Below are positions 46,221 through 56,247 of a DNA stretch of 64,000 bases, one piece after another. The position numbers and the translations under genes were made by a program. The stretch comes from an uncultured Clostridia bacterium. GTDB lineage: Bacteria; Bacillota; Clostridia; TANB77; CAG-508. Below the pieces are notes generated by a model. The model was given only the letters and a program-made list of their open reading frames with translations. It ran no database searches and was not told the origin of the DNA. Positions within the stretch are counted from its first letter, which is position 1, and each line of letters starts with the position of its first letter. The stretch spans positions 132,248 to 196,247 of the forward strand of contig CALXHF010000001.1 of the NCBI GenBank assembly GCA_944388035.1, written 5' to 3'.

Positions 46221-46234
46221 AGTAAAATATTTTA

Positions 46235-46268
46235 AAAAGGCAGGAAACCATATCCTGCCTTTTATGTA
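46235..46268. terminator. bidirectional intrinsic terminator
   Basis: AAAAGGCAGGA and TCCTGCCTTTT form an 11-bp stem with a run of A on one side and T on the other, so it can end both the AlbA-type gene and the convergent spore-protein gene. Confidence 0.85.
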
Positions 46269-46310
46269 AAAGCAAAATATAACTTCCTACCTCAAATTAG
46301 TTAATTAAAA

Positions 46311-46508
46311 CTATTTCATATTTCTTTCAGCTTGTTCTATCATTTTCTTAACCATTTGTCCACCTATTTTACCAGCGTCTCTAGCTGAAATGTCACCATT
46401 ATATCCGTCTTTTAAGTTAACACCAACTTCACTAGCTACTTCATATTTGAATTTATCTAAAGCAGTCATAGCTTCTGGTACTAATTTTTTGTTTGAAGAG
46501 TTTGCCAT
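46311..46508 (-). CDS. alpha/beta-type small acid-soluble spore protein
   Basis: The 65-residue protein starts at the ATG at 46508, with AGGAGGTGA just upstream. KLVPEAMTALDKFKYEVASE contains the germination-protease site region (the FKYEVASE-type sequence), and the second conserved block is DISARDAGKIGGQMVKKM. It saturates and protects DNA in the spore core from UV, favouring spore photoproduct, the lesion repaired by the splB product. Expression is normally under sigma-G. Confidence 0.95.
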   Translation of the reverse strand: MANSSNKKLVPEAMTALDKFKYEVASEVGVNLKDGYNGDISARDAGKIGGQMVKKMIEQAERNMK

Positions 46509-46627
46509 TGTTTTTTCACCTCCTGTAATATTACAACTAGAAAAAACCTTTGCTTTTTCTAATACTATCATTTGCAAAAATTCATAAAAATAAACAGGAA
46601 ATTTTTACAAAAAAATTTATAAAAAGA

Positions 46628-46656
46628 TTGCAATTTTAAAATATTATTTATATAAT
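46628..46656 (+). promoter_or_regulatory. sigma-A promoter of the HAD gene
   Basis: TTGCAA and TATAAT are separated by 17 bases, ending 27 bases before ATG 46684. Confidence 0.75.
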
Positions 46657-46683
46657 AAATTTTGTTAAAAAAGGAGTCGAAAT

Positions 46684-47568
46684 ATGTATAAATTAGTTGT
46701 TATTGATTTAGATGGTACAATGCTAAATAGTTATGGCGTTGTAACCAATGAGACGAAAATTGCCATAAAAAAAATAGAAGAGCATGGAATAGAAGTAGTA
46801 ATAGCATCAGGAAGACCAATAGATTCAATAAAAGAAATTGCAAAAGAAATTGAAAGTCAAAATTATTTTATTGCAGGAAATGGTGCTATTATTTATGATA
46901 TCAAAAATGATGAAATAATATACGAAAAAACATTATCAAAAGAAAAAGTTTTAGAAATAATAAAAATATGTGAAGATAATAGTATTTCATATAATATATA
47001 TACGGAAAATGAAATACTTGCAACTTCGTTAAAATATAATGTTTTATATTATCACAAAGAAAATTTAAAAAAAGAAGAAAGTAAAAAAACAAAAATTAAT
47101 CTTGTAAAAGATATGTATGAATATGTAAAAAACAAAGAAGATGCAAGATTTTTAAAAATAACTATATGTGACGAAAATAAAACCGTTTTTAATTCAATAA
47201 TTAGAAAAGTAAAAGAAATAAAAGATATAGAAGTCTTAGAAATATCACATATGTCAAGAAAAACAATAAAACAAGGAACAGAGGAGTTTGAAATATCTTA
47301 TTATTATACAGAAATTTCTACAGGAAATGTTGATAAATGGAATGCAATCGAATTTTTAATGGAAAAACTAAAAATAGATAAAGAAGAGATAATGGCAATT
47401 GGAGATAATTTAAATGACAAAAAAATGATTGAAAATGCTGGGTTAGGAGTTGCTATGGGACAAAGTACACCAACTATTTTAGAATTAGCAGATGAGGTAA
47501 CATCTACAAATGATGAAGAAGGAATATCTAAAATATTACAAAAATATTACAAAAATATTAACTTTTAA
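46684..47568 (+). CDS. HAD superfamily Cof-type phosphatase
   Basis: The 294-residue protein has the four HAD motifs: VIDLDGTMLN (nucleophile Asp near residue 8), VIASGR, the Lys before the third motif in VDKWNAIEFL, and MAIGDNLNDKKMIENAG. The large C2B cap in the middle marks the Cof/YidA subgroup, which dephosphorylates sugar phosphates, flavin-related or other small phosphoesters. Substrate unknown. GGAG precedes ATG. Confidence 0.92.
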   Translation: MYKLVVIDLDGTMLNSYGVVTNETKIAIKKIEEHGIEVVIASGRPIDSIKEIAKEIESQNYFIAGNGAIIYDIKNDEIIYEKTLSKEKVLEIIKICEDNSISYNIYTENEILATSLKYNVLYYHKENLKKEESKKTKINLVKDMYEYVKNKEDARFLKITICDENKTVFNSIIRKVKEIKDIEVLEISHMSRKTIKQGTEEFEISYYYTEISTGNVDKWNAIEFLMEKLKIDKEEIMAIGDNLNDKKMIENAGLGVAMGQSTPTILELADEVTSTNDEEGISKILQKYYKNINF

Positions 47569-47677
47569 TAACAGTTATATAATTCCATTGATTTTAACAT
47601 CTATTTGCGTTAAAATAAAATAGATGATTATTTTGTAGAAAATTAAGTAAAAATATATTTAAAGGGAGGAATTTGTT

Positions 47678-48772
47678 ATGGCTACAAATCCAATGCAAAG
47701 AAAAGCAAGAAATTCATTTTTATTAGGTATGTTAGTAATGTTAATAATAGCAGGACTAATAATAGCATTTTTGGTAATGCAACTAATGGATAAAATTAAT
47801 AAAGAAAGGACAGATGCAGCAAATATGGTAAATGCATATGTCTTAAATCAAGATGTAAAATCAGGTCAAGTAATAACAACAGATATGTTAACATTGACAC
47901 CTGTAAATAGAACTTTGGTTCCAAGCAATGCAACAAGTGATTTAAGTGTTATAGAAAATTATGCACTTCAAGATAAAGAAGGAAATCAAATTACAACTCA
48001 ATATAATAACGGAAATGCAATAATGTATATAACAATAGATAATAATAGATATCAAGTAGGACAAGAAGAAAATACAGGAAACTTTTATATTGAAAGAAAT
48101 GGGCAAAGAGAATATTTAGAATTAGATACTGTTCCTATAGTTGCTAAAGTAGATATGAATGCAAACACATTAATTACTACAGATTTGATTGGTAGAGGAG
48201 ACAGTGTCGTACAAGATGATGTAAGAAAACAAGAATATAATGTAGTAATACTTCCAATAGATTTAACAACTGGAGATTATATAGATATTAGATTAATGTT
48301 ACCAAACGGACAAGATTTTATAGTAGTATCTAAAAAAGAAGTTGAAATACCAGTGGTTGGAGACACAGATTCTTTAGATACAATTTGGGTTAACTTATCA
48401 GAAGATGAAATTTTACATATGAGCTCAGCAATTGTTGATGCAGCAAAAATAAATGGAGCTAAATTATATGCAACAAAATATACAGAGCCAGGTATGCAAA
48501 ATGCTGCAACACCAACATATGTTGTTAGTGCAGAATCATCAGCATTATTACAAAGTGATCCAAATGTATTAGAAAGCGCAATGGAAGCTATAAGAAATAG
48601 ATATAATGTAGCATTAAGAAATGATTATATAAACAATGTAATAAACAGTAATGCAGAACAAGCAGATTCTAATTTACAAACAAATATGGAAGAAAGTATA
48701 ACAAAATCATTAGAAACAAGACAAGATTATTTAGATTCATTAGCAATGCCAGCTACAACTACTACAGAATAA
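47678..48772 (+). CDS. CpaB/RcpC-like SAF-domain protein of a Tad-like system
   Basis: The 364-residue protein has one membrane helix (residues about 13-35), then a SAF domain starting AYVLNQDVKSGQVITTDML, and a second part, VVILPIDLTTGDYIDIRLML, as in CpaB/RcpC. In Tad systems CpaB is periplasmic or envelope-associated and helps assemble the pilus. In a Gram-positive cell it would face the wall. The C-terminal 80 residues are a charged tail. GGGAGG precedes ATG. It heads the pilus-like locus, which is co-directional to 59564. Confidence 0.75.
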   Translation: MATNPMQRKARNSFLLGMLVMLIIAGLIIAFLVMQLMDKINKERTDAANMVNAYVLNQDVKSGQVITTDMLTLTPVNRTLVPSNATSDLSVIENYALQDKEGNQITTQYNNGNAIMYITIDNNRYQVGQEENTGNFYIERNGQREYLELDTVPIVAKVDMNANTLITTDLIGRGDSVVQDDVRKQEYNVVILPIDLTTGDYIDIRLMLPNGQDFIVVSKKEVEIPVVGDTDSLDTIWVNLSEDEILHMSSAIVDAAKINGAKLYATKYTEPGMQNAATPTYVVSAESSALLQSDPNVLESAMEAIRNRYNVALRNDYINNVINSNAEQADSNLQTNMEESITKSLETRQDYLDSLAMPATTTTE

Positions 48773-48795
48773 AATAAGAAGGAGAGTACTTTATT

Positions 48796-49494
48796 ATGAA
48801 AAAAATAGGATTTATAGGGGGCTATGATAAAACAGATTTAATTATATATGTTGCAAAAATATTAACAGAACTAGGACAAAATGTCCTAGTTGTTGATGCA
48901 ACAACTACACAAAAAGCTAGATATGTCATACCTGTTATAAATCCTACATTAATGTATATAACAGAATATGAAGATATAGATATAGCAGTTGGGTTTAAAA
49001 ATGAAAAGGAAATGAAAAAATATTTAGGTTTATCAGAAGAACAAAATATGGAATATGATATTATGCTTGTAGATACAGATAATTCTGAAGGAATTAGCAA
49101 ATTTGATTTAGAGGGAGCACAAAAAAATTACTTTGTAACTTCTTTTGATTCATATTCGTTAAAAAAAGGTCTAGAAGCCTTAATAGGACTAAAAAATGCT
49201 ATAAGCTTAACAAAGGTACTATTTTCTAAGGAAATGTTGAAAGAAGAAGATGATTATTTAAACTTTTTATCTTTAGGCTATAAAATAATATGGAATGATT
49301 ATAGAATATATTTTCCAATAGAAAATGGAGATTTAAGTGTTATATACGAAAATCAAAGAGTTGCAAAGATTAAATTTAAAAAATTAAGTGTACAATACAA
49401 AGATGGTTTAGCATATATTGCGGAAGAAATATTAGGAGACGCAAATGAGTCAAGAGTTAGAAGAGTGATTAAAACAATAGAAAGAGGAGTGTAA
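48796..49494 (+). CDS. degenerate MinD/TadZ-like protein
   Basis: The 232-residue protein starts KKIGFIGGYDKTDLIIYVAK, a MinD/ParA-like opening in which the P-loop Lys-rich motif is reduced (GGYDKTD, no classic GK[ST]). VLVVDATTTQKARYVIP and YDIMLVDTDNSEG follow the fold. TadZ proteins of Tad loci are receiver/MinD-like and direct the pilus to a cell position. Loss of the nucleotide loop suggests a structural partner of the ATPase encoded next, two bases downstream. Confidence 0.6.
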   Translation: MKKIGFIGGYDKTDLIIYVAKILTELGQNVLVVDATTTQKARYVIPVINPTLMYITEYEDIDIAVGFKNEKEMKKYLGLSEEQNMEYDIMLVDTDNSEGISKFDLEGAQKNYFVTSFDSYSLKKGLEALIGLKNAISLTKVLFSKEMLKEEDDYLNFLSLGYKIIWNDYRIYFPIENGDLSVIYENQRVAKIKFKKLSVQYKDGLAYIAEEILGDANESRVRRVIKTIERGV

Positions 49495-49495
49495 A

Positions 49496-50332
49496 ATGTC
49501 AGTTGTAACATTTTGGAATAATGGAAAAGAGCAAGCTGGAAAAACATTAGCAATTGCGGCAATTACAACATATATGGCAATAGAACATAATTACAAGATA
49601 TTAGTGATTTCAACAGGCCATAAAGATTCGACTATAGATAGATGTTTTTGGGAAGAAAAAAAGTTAAAAAGAAATTTGGGGCTATTTGGACCTAATACAA
49701 ATATTGCTATGGAAGATGGGGTTGTGGGACTAGAAACAATAATGAAAAGTAATAGAATATCTCCAGAGCAAATTACAAACTATACAAAAATAATATTCAA
49801 AGATAGATTGGAAATATTACCAAGTTTTAAAGGTGAAAAAATAGAATATGATGAACTTAAAACATACTATCCAGATATAATTAATTTGGCAAATAGATAT
49901 TATGATTTAGTTTTTGTGGATTTAGATGAAGAGCTGGGAGAAGATTTAAAAGATACAATCTTATCAAATTCAAATTTAATCGTTGTAAATCTAAGCCAAA
50001 GATTGACGAGTATAAACGAATTTATGAAAATAAGAGAAGAAAAAGAAATTCTAAGTTCAAATAAAACTTTAATATTAATAGGAAGATATGATAAGTTTTC
50101 AAAATATACAATAAAAAATATTTCAAGATATATGGGAGAAAAAAATAAAGTTTCAACAATACCATATAATACATTATTTTTTGAAGCTTGTGAAGAAGCA
50201 AAAGTACCAGATTTATTTTTAAGACTTAGAAAAATCGATGAAGAAGATAGAAATAGTATATTTATAGAAGAAGTAAAAAGAACTTCAGATAATATTATAT
50301 ATAGATTACAAGACTTAGCAATGAAGATGTAA
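49496..50332 (+). CDS. MinD/ParA-like ATPase of the Tad-like locus
   Basis: The 278-residue protein begins SVVTFWNNGKEQAGKTLAIA, a deviant Walker A (KEQAGKT) as in MinD/TadZ proteins. YDLVFVDLDEELGED follows as the second Asp motif and the NLIVVNLSQ switch is present. It is expected to place or cycle the assembly machine at the membrane. It is in tandem with the degenerate relative upstream; the two could heterodimerise. Confidence 0.72.
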   Translation: MSVVTFWNNGKEQAGKTLAIAAITTYMAIEHNYKILVISTGHKDSTIDRCFWEEKKLKRNLGLFGPNTNIAMEDGVVGLETIMKSNRISPEQITNYTKIIFKDRLEILPSFKGEKIEYDELKTYYPDIINLANRYYDLVFVDLDEELGEDLKDTILSNSNLIVVNLSQRLTSINEFMKIREEKEILSSNKTLILIGRYDKFSKYTIKNISRYMGEKNKVSTIPYNTLFFEACEEAKVPDLFLRLRKIDEEDRNSIFIEEVKRTSDNIIYRLQDLAMKM

Positions 50333-50348
50333 GGAGGGTGGACAAACT

Positions 50349-52310
50349 ATGACAATTACAAATATTGTTCTAATATTAGTTGTTTTGGCTTTGGCGGGTT
50401 ATTTGATTTTTTATGTTGTAAAAAAGAAAAAAACAGCAGAAGTTGAAGAAACAGTAAATGTGGACGATAAGACTTATACAATAGAATTAATGACAGAATT
50501 TGTTAAAAAAAGGTTGGACGAAATAACAAAGATTAACCTTTATGACATAGGGCTTTCAGAAGAAGAGTTAAAAAGAAGAAAAAATAAAAAGTATGAATTA
50601 AAGAAAGCTCTAAAAGGTTGTACATATGGTGATGTTAATGATAAAAGATATGTTAAAGAATTAATCTACGACTTGTTAGAAAAAGAATATGGAGTAACAG
50701 AAAGCAACATATCAAAAGCAATACCATTTGATATACCATCTCTACTTACACCACAAGATAAATTTGATATTTTAATATATGCATATAAAAAAGAATTTGC
50801 TTATGAAGCTCTAACAGAATTAATAAAAAAATATGATTTAGCAGAATTAAAATATGTAGAAGGCGAAACAAAGCCTTCATATGTAATAACAACAAACGAA
50901 ATAGAAGATATATTTGAAAAGGAAAATATAGTATTATCTTTTTCTGATAAATTAAATGTAGTAGTACAAAGAATATATCAACATTACAAAGGATATAGTT
51001 CAATAGATGAAGTAAGGGATATGAATATAGATGGCGTTTCTGGTGGTGTATCAGGACTTCCAGAAAGTTTCTTGAGCCAAGTAGCGCAAACAGATGGAGG
51101 AGATTATTTAAATCAAATAGCAGAACATAAAGTACCACGTGCCTGTGATAGTATATGGATATTTTTCCAAGGTAAATCAATACGTTTAGCATTTTTATCA
51201 TTTGGAACAGAAGCAGAACTAAAAAGAGTTTGTCAAAATATTTATAAATATAATAACCCAGGACAATTATCAGATACAAATGGTTATAAAATCAATGAAA
51301 TGAAAGATGGTTCTCGTGTTGTTGTTGTAAGACCATCAATGTCAGAAACTTGGGCATTTTTCGTAAGAAAGTTTGACGTTAAACGTTCAACTTTAGAGCA
51401 ATGGTTTAAAGGAGAACCTGGAAGTGGGGACTCAATTGAATTATTAAAATATTTAGTAAAAGGAGCAAGAATTATATCAATTACTGGTGAGCAAGGTTGT
51501 GGTAAAACAACAATGCTTATGGGGATGATAGAAAATATTTATGAAACAATGAACATTCGTGTTCAGGAAACTGCATTTGAGCTTCACTTAAGAAAAATTT
51601 ATCCAACAAGAAACATCTTAACATTTAGAGAGACTGAAACAATTTCAGGACAAGAAGGGTTAGACGTTCAAAAGAAAACTGATGGTTCTGTAAATATCAT
51701 AGGTGAGGTTGCAACTGACCACGTTGCTGCTTGGATGATACAAGCTGCACAGGTTGCATCTAAATTCACATTATTTACACACCACGCAAAAACATTTCCT
51801 AACTTAGTAACAGCACTTAGAAACTCAATGTTAAGAATTGGACAATTCAACAATGAAAAAACAGCCGAAGAACAAGTTATACAAGTATTAAACTTTGATA
51901 TACATTTAACAAAAGACTTTAGAGGAAAAAGATATGTAGAAAGAATAACAGAATGTATTCCAGTAGAAGAAAAAAATGAATATACATTTGACCACAGAAA
52001 AGAAAAAACATTAGAAGGAAAATTTGATAAATTTTTTGATAATGCAACACATTATTTTGAAAATGTTACAGATAGAAAATTATATACATATAGAAATATA
52101 TTAGAATATGTAGATGGAGAGTATAAAATAACAAACCCAATAACAGAAAACAATTTAAGAGAAATGAGACTTAATATGGATGTAACAGATGCTGAAAGTT
52201 TTGATAAATTTGTACAAAAACATTGGGGAAATAAAAAAGAGACAGTAGAAGTATCAGCAGAAGCAACTGAAACTAAAAAAAGAGGAAGAAGAAAAAAGAC
52301 AGAAGTATAG
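50349..52310 (+). CDS. TadA/CpaF-like secretion ATPase with an N-terminal membrane helix
   Basis: The 653-residue protein has a membrane helix (about residues 3-24), which is unusual for TadA. A 340-residue N-terminal domain follows. The type II/IV secretion ATPase core has Walker A GEQGCGKTT near residue 380, the Asp/Glu boxes TFRETETISGQ, and a Walker B-like VNIIGEVATDH near residue 450. RRGRRKK lies at the C terminus. It powers subunit assembly or secretion together with the TadB/TadC-like protein downstream. Confidence 0.8.
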   Translation: MTITNIVLILVVLALAGYLIFYVVKKKKTAEVEETVNVDDKTYTIELMTEFVKKRLDEITKINLYDIGLSEEELKRRKNKKYELKKALKGCTYGDVNDKRYVKELIYDLLEKEYGVTESNISKAIPFDIPSLLTPQDKFDILIYAYKKEFAYEALTELIKKYDLAELKYVEGETKPSYVITTNEIEDIFEKENIVLSFSDKLNVVVQRIYQHYKGYSSIDEVRDMNIDGVSGGVSGLPESFLSQVAQTDGGDYLNQIAEHKVPRACDSIWIFFQGKSIRLAFLSFGTEAELKRVCQNIYKYNNPGQLSDTNGYKINEMKDGSRVVVVRPSMSETWAFFVRKFDVKRSTLEQWFKGEPGSGDSIELLKYLVKGARIISITGEQGCGKTTMLMGMIENIYETMNIRVQETAFELHLRKIYPTRNILTFRETETISGQEGLDVQKKTDGSVNIIGEVATDHVAAWMIQAAQVASKFTLFTHHAKTFPNLVTALRNSMLRIGQFNNEKTAEEQVIQVLNFDIHLTKDFRGKRYVERITECIPVEEKNEYTFDHRKEKTLEGKFDKFFDNATHYFENVTDRKLYTYRNILEYVDGEYKITNPITENNLREMRLNMDVTDAESFDKFVQKHWGNKKETVEVSAEATETKKRGRRKKTEV

Positions 52311-52343
52311 TAATAGACTAAGAAAGGAGGTGCTACATCTAAA

Positions 52344-54420
52344 GTGGACAACCAAATAATCTATTATATAATGGGTGGAGCTGGTGGAGCTTTTGTATTA
52401 ATAATATTAATTTATTACATATTATCTAAGAAAATGCAGACATCTGAATATAAAAGAATACAAAGGCTACAACAAGGAACAAAAGAGAAGTCTTTTTCAA
52501 CAGAAGTATTGTTCCAAAAGCTATACCTTACATATATAAAAATTCCTTTTATAAAAAGATATGCTTTAAAAATCAGAAGAAGGCTAGAAATAATAAATAT
52601 AGATGATGAGTATAATACAAGAAAAGGAACAGCAAGAATACTTACAAAAGCATTAGCTATAATATTACCAATAATGCTTATTACAATTATATTAACATCT
52701 AGTAATTATCTACTTATGTTTATATTATTAATATTTGAATTGTTTATGATAGATACTTTTATAGATGGTTCAGTTGATAAAATAGATAATAAAATATTAA
52801 CACAGCAAATAGATTTCTTCTCGGAGATAAGACACGCATATCATGAATACAACATGGTTGAAGAGGCAATTTACCAAGTTTCACAAGATGATGAAAAAGA
52901 TATTTCAAGACAGGGTGAAAAAATTTACGAAATACTAATTTCAGATGACCCTGAAATGGAACTTGAAAAATATTATGATATAGCACCAAATAGTTTCTTA
53001 AAAGAATTTGCAGGAATATCTTATTTAACTAAAGAATTTGGTGATAGGAAGATAGATGGTGCATCATTATATTTAAAAAATGTTAACAATATAGCACAAG
53101 AAATGCAATTAGAAATATTAAAAAGAGATAAATTAAACTATGTATTTCAGAGTTTATCAGTTATATCTATAGCACCAGTATTATTACTAGAACCATTAAA
53201 AAATTGGGCAATTGATAATTTCAGTTTTACTGCTAACTGGTATTTAGGAAAACCAGGTATGATTGTTCAAATAATAATTTTAATACTTACTTTTATATCT
53301 TATATATTAGTAAGGAAATTAAAAGATAATGGTTCTACAGCAATGAATACTAAAGATACGGAGAACCCTTGGCAGGAAAAATTATATAGAAAAAAACCAA
53401 TTAAAAAATTTGTTGATTTATTTATACCAAAAGAGGGAACAAAAGAATATAGAAAAGTTAAACAATTATTAAAAGATTCAGCATCATCATTAAAGATGCC
53501 ATGGCTTTATATTAATAGAATTACACTTGCTATAGTTGTATTTTTTACATCAATAATTATTTTTATGCAATTACATTTAGTGGCGATAGATTATATTTAT
53601 ACAGAACCAACTACTGATTATGATATAATACGGAGGGCTTTCTGAAAGTGATGAAGCAAAAGCTATGGAAGTTACAGAACAGGATAATATAATTTTAGAT
53701 CAGTATAGAGGTAAAACAAACACAACTGTAGAGCAGATAAGAGCTGCAGTAGAAAGGCTAGATTATTATGAAGATGCAGAAGAGGAAGAATTAGACTCAG
53801 CTGCAGAAAGAATTTATGAAAAATTACAAGTAGTAAATAGTGAGTACTTAAAATGGTTTGAATTATTACTTGCTTGTGTATTTGCAGTAATTGGATATAT
53901 GGCACCAATTTGGATATTATATTTCCAAGTTAAGATGAGACAACTAGAAATGGAAGATGAAGTAATGCAATACCAGACGATTATTATGATGCTTATGAGA
54001 ATTGAAAGGGTTAATGTTGAAATTATCCTAGAGTGGCTTGAAAGATATTCAAATATATTTAAACCACAAATTACAAAATGTGTTAACAACTATGAAGCCG
54101 GTGCTTGGGAAGCATTAGAAGCAATGAAAGAAGAAGTTTCATACTTACCTTTAATTAGGATAATAGAAAGCTTACAAGCAGCAGTTGAAAAAATACCAAT
54201 TAAAGATGCGTTTGATGAATTAGATTCAGAAAGAGATTATTACCAAGAAAAGAGAAAAGAATCAAACGAAAGATTAATCAAAAGAAAAGGTATGATAGGA
54301 AAATTCATAGGTTTTGCACCAATGGTTTGTATGTTTGTAGGATATTTAATAGTACCATTAGTATTTATAGGCTTAACAAGTATGGGATCTTCATTTGAGT
54401 CAATGTCAGCTATGTCATAA
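52344..54420 (+). CDS. TadB/TadC-like fused platform protein, read through a +1 frameshift
   Basis: Two frames (to 53645, and from about 53626 on) join into one 691-residue protein if the C at 53631 is skipped: the joined junction reads DYDIIGGLSESDEAKAMEV. The N-terminal part has a membrane helix, a pair of helices near residues 95-135 and a T2SSF-like cytoplasmic module (FFSEIRHAYHEYNMVEEAIY). A second helix pair near 270-330, another near 390-415, and a second T2SSF module (QTIIMMLMRIERVNVEIILE) with end helices follow. Fused TadB-TadC order fits. The second frame has no ribosome site at its first ATG (53665). It would form the inner-membrane platform. Confidence 0.72.
53631..53634 (+). 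other. CGG +1 frameshift site in tadBC-like gene
   Basis: Zero frame: ATA ATA CGG AGG, with a stop 12 bases later. Skipping the C gives ATA ATA GGA GGG and leads into the long second frame. Confidence 0.72.
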
Positions 54421-54435
54421 AAAGGAGGAAAATAA

Positions 54436-55182
54436 GTGGAAAATGCATCAAAAGCTCTTATTATGGCAGGAAGTGTATTAATAGCACTTATGATTATTGG
54501 AGCATTAATATTAACATTTAGCAATTTAACTGCTTATCAAGAAACTAATACAAGAAGTACTCGTTCTACGCAAATGGCAGAATTTAATAGTCAATATGAA
54601 ACTTATAATAGAAAAGATGTAAGAGGTAGTGATTTATATTCTTTGCTAAACAAAGCAATTGATTATAACAGAAGAGAGTCATCAGCAGGGACTAACTGGG
54701 CAGATAAAGGTCAAGAAATAGCTTATGAACCAATGGTAATTGAATTTACTATAGATAAATCAGAACTAGTTGCACCAGATGGTGCAAGTAAATTATTTAC
54801 AACTAATACTTATACCGTTAGTGGTAAATCTAATGATTTTGGTAATAAAGTAAAAGATGAAATAGATGATTTAGAAGGAGAATATGGGCAAAGCTCTCTT
54901 ACTAACCTAACAACAAATCTTACAAAAATATTTATAGATGATAGTTCAACTAGTCAGGAAAAAAAGGAAGCTGTTCAGAATTTCAATTCAGCGTCTAAAA
55001 AGAAAACAGTAAGTGATTTTAAAGAAATAGATGGAAAAAGTCAGATTCGACAAGATGTATATATGTATTATGAATATATACAATTCAAAAGAGCACATTT
55101 TGATTGTGAAAAAGTAGAATATAACAATGAAACAGGAAGAATAACAAAAATGGAATTCAAATTTAATGGTAAATTTAATTAA
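54436..55182 (+). CDS. pilin-like protein 1 of the Tad-like locus (MENASKAL family)
   Basis: The 248-residue protein begins at GTG 54436 after AAAGGAGG. Residues 1-30 are MENASKALIMAGSVLIALMI and more hydrophobic residues. A hydrophilic domain follows with NSQYETYNRKDVRGSDLYSL, a motif shared with the proteins at 55731 and 56248. There is no prepilin leader or signal-peptidase site, so the hydrophobic start itself may be the mature N terminus, as in an unprocessed Flp-like pilin. It probably forms or modifies a surface filament. The family is not known to me by name. Confidence 0.62.
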   Translation: MENASKALIMAGSVLIALMIIGALILTFSNLTAYQETNTRSTRSTQMAEFNSQYETYNRKDVRGSDLYSLLNKAIDYNRRESSAGTNWADKGQEIAYEPMVIEFTIDKSELVAPDGASKLFTTNTYTVSGKSNDFGNKVKDEIDDLEGEYGQSSLTNLTTNLTKIFIDDSSTSQEKKEAVQNFNSASKKKTVSDFKEIDGKSQIRQDVYMYYEYIQFKRAHFDCEKVEYNNETGRITKMEFKFNGKFN

Positions 55183-55194
55183 TAGGAGTAGATT

Positions 55195-55692
55195 ATGGAA
55201 AATGCATCAAAAGCATTGCTTATGGCAGCAGGTGTGTTGATTGGAATTTTAATATTATCACTAGCAGTATTTCTATTTGCAAACTTTGGTGCAGCATCTG
55301 CAGAAGCACATAAGCAAAACGAAGAAAACCAAATTGAACAATTTAATGTGCAATTTACTGCATATCAAGGAAGAACAGATATTACAATACACGATATTGT
55401 TACAGTTGCAAATTTAGCTAAGTCAACTAATCAGGCTTTTGGACTTACAGAGCAAACAGAAAATAATTATTATATAACAGTAAGTGCAAAAACAACATCG
55501 GGAAATAAGAGTAAAATGGAAAATTATTCATCTCAACAATTAGATGACTTAGTAAAATCAGATTTAAATAATTTAGTAACTAGAGATGACGGAAACGGAA
55601 ATTATTACCAAGGTTTACCTACATATAGTTGTGATGTTACTATAAATTCAAATACAAAAAGAGTAAGTAGAGTAGTATTTAATTTGAATTAA
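55195..55692 (+). CDS. pilin-like protein 2 (MENASKAL family)
   Basis: The 165-residue paralogue begins MENASKALLMAAGVLIGILI, with AGGAG before ATG. The hydrophobic helix runs to about residue 28. A short helical part (NQIEQFNVQFTAYQGRTDIT) and a small beta-rich C-terminal domain follow. It lies 12 bases after paralogue 1. Confidence 0.62.
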   Translation: MENASKALLMAAGVLIGILILSLAVFLFANFGAASAEAHKQNEENQIEQFNVQFTAYQGRTDITIHDIVTVANLAKSTNQAFGLTEQTENNYYITVSAKTTSGNKSKMENYSSQQLDDLVKSDLNNLVTRDDGNGNYYQGLPTYSCDVTINSNTKRVSRVVFNLN

Positions 55693-55730
55693 ATGAAAAT
55701 TAAAGTTAAACTTAAATATAAGAGGATATT

Positions 55731-56159
55731 ATGAAAAAATTAGCTATAATATTTTTAATAGGTGTAATTTTGATAGTTGGTATATCATATATGTACTTAA
55801 ATTATAAAGCAAATTATAATGAAGCAAGAAAAACAAATTACCAATTTGAAAGTTATTATGAAAAAGAATTTTATGGTGCAGATGTGGTTACACTAATTAA
55901 TAAAGCATATGATAATAATTTAACATCAGGTGTTGAAAGAAATGAACAAGGTGTTTTTATAGAAAATGATACTAATTCAATTAAAATAGATGTTAAAATA
56001 ATAGATAATGATAAATTATATAATATGGAAACATTATATATTGGTGGTATGGACAAGTTTGTTGAAAATTATAATGGAATAAAGTTTAAATGTACTAAAA
56101 TAGAATATCACCCAAATAGAAAAATTAAGTATATGCTTATAGAACAGATTACACAATAA
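55731..56159 (+). CDS. pilin-like protein 3, single-helix type
   Basis: The 142-residue protein has a membrane helix at residues 3-22 (KKLAIIFLIGVILIVGI), without the MENASK start. Its YQFESYYEKEFYGADVVTLIN block corresponds to QYETYNRKDVRGSDLYSLLN of paralogue 1. It is a divergent member of the same set. Confidence 0.55.
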   Translation: MKKLAIIFLIGVILIVGISYMYLNYKANYNEARKTNYQFESYYEKEFYGADVVTLINKAYDNNLTSGVERNEQGVFIENDTNSIKIDVKIIDNDKLYNMETLYIGGMDKFVENYNGIKFKCTKIEYHPNRKIKYMLIEQITQ

Positions 56160-56247
56160 TAGTTTAAATTAGTTATTAATATTGCCAAGATATAAATTGG
56201 TGAAAATATATGAAACAAAAGTAAAAATTTTAAAGGAGGAATTTATT

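Noticed and set aside
53665-54420. Separate TadC-like gene starting at ATG 53665
   Set aside because: There is no ribosome site, and the residues encoded just upstream in the same frame continue the protein; a CGG shift explains the junction better.
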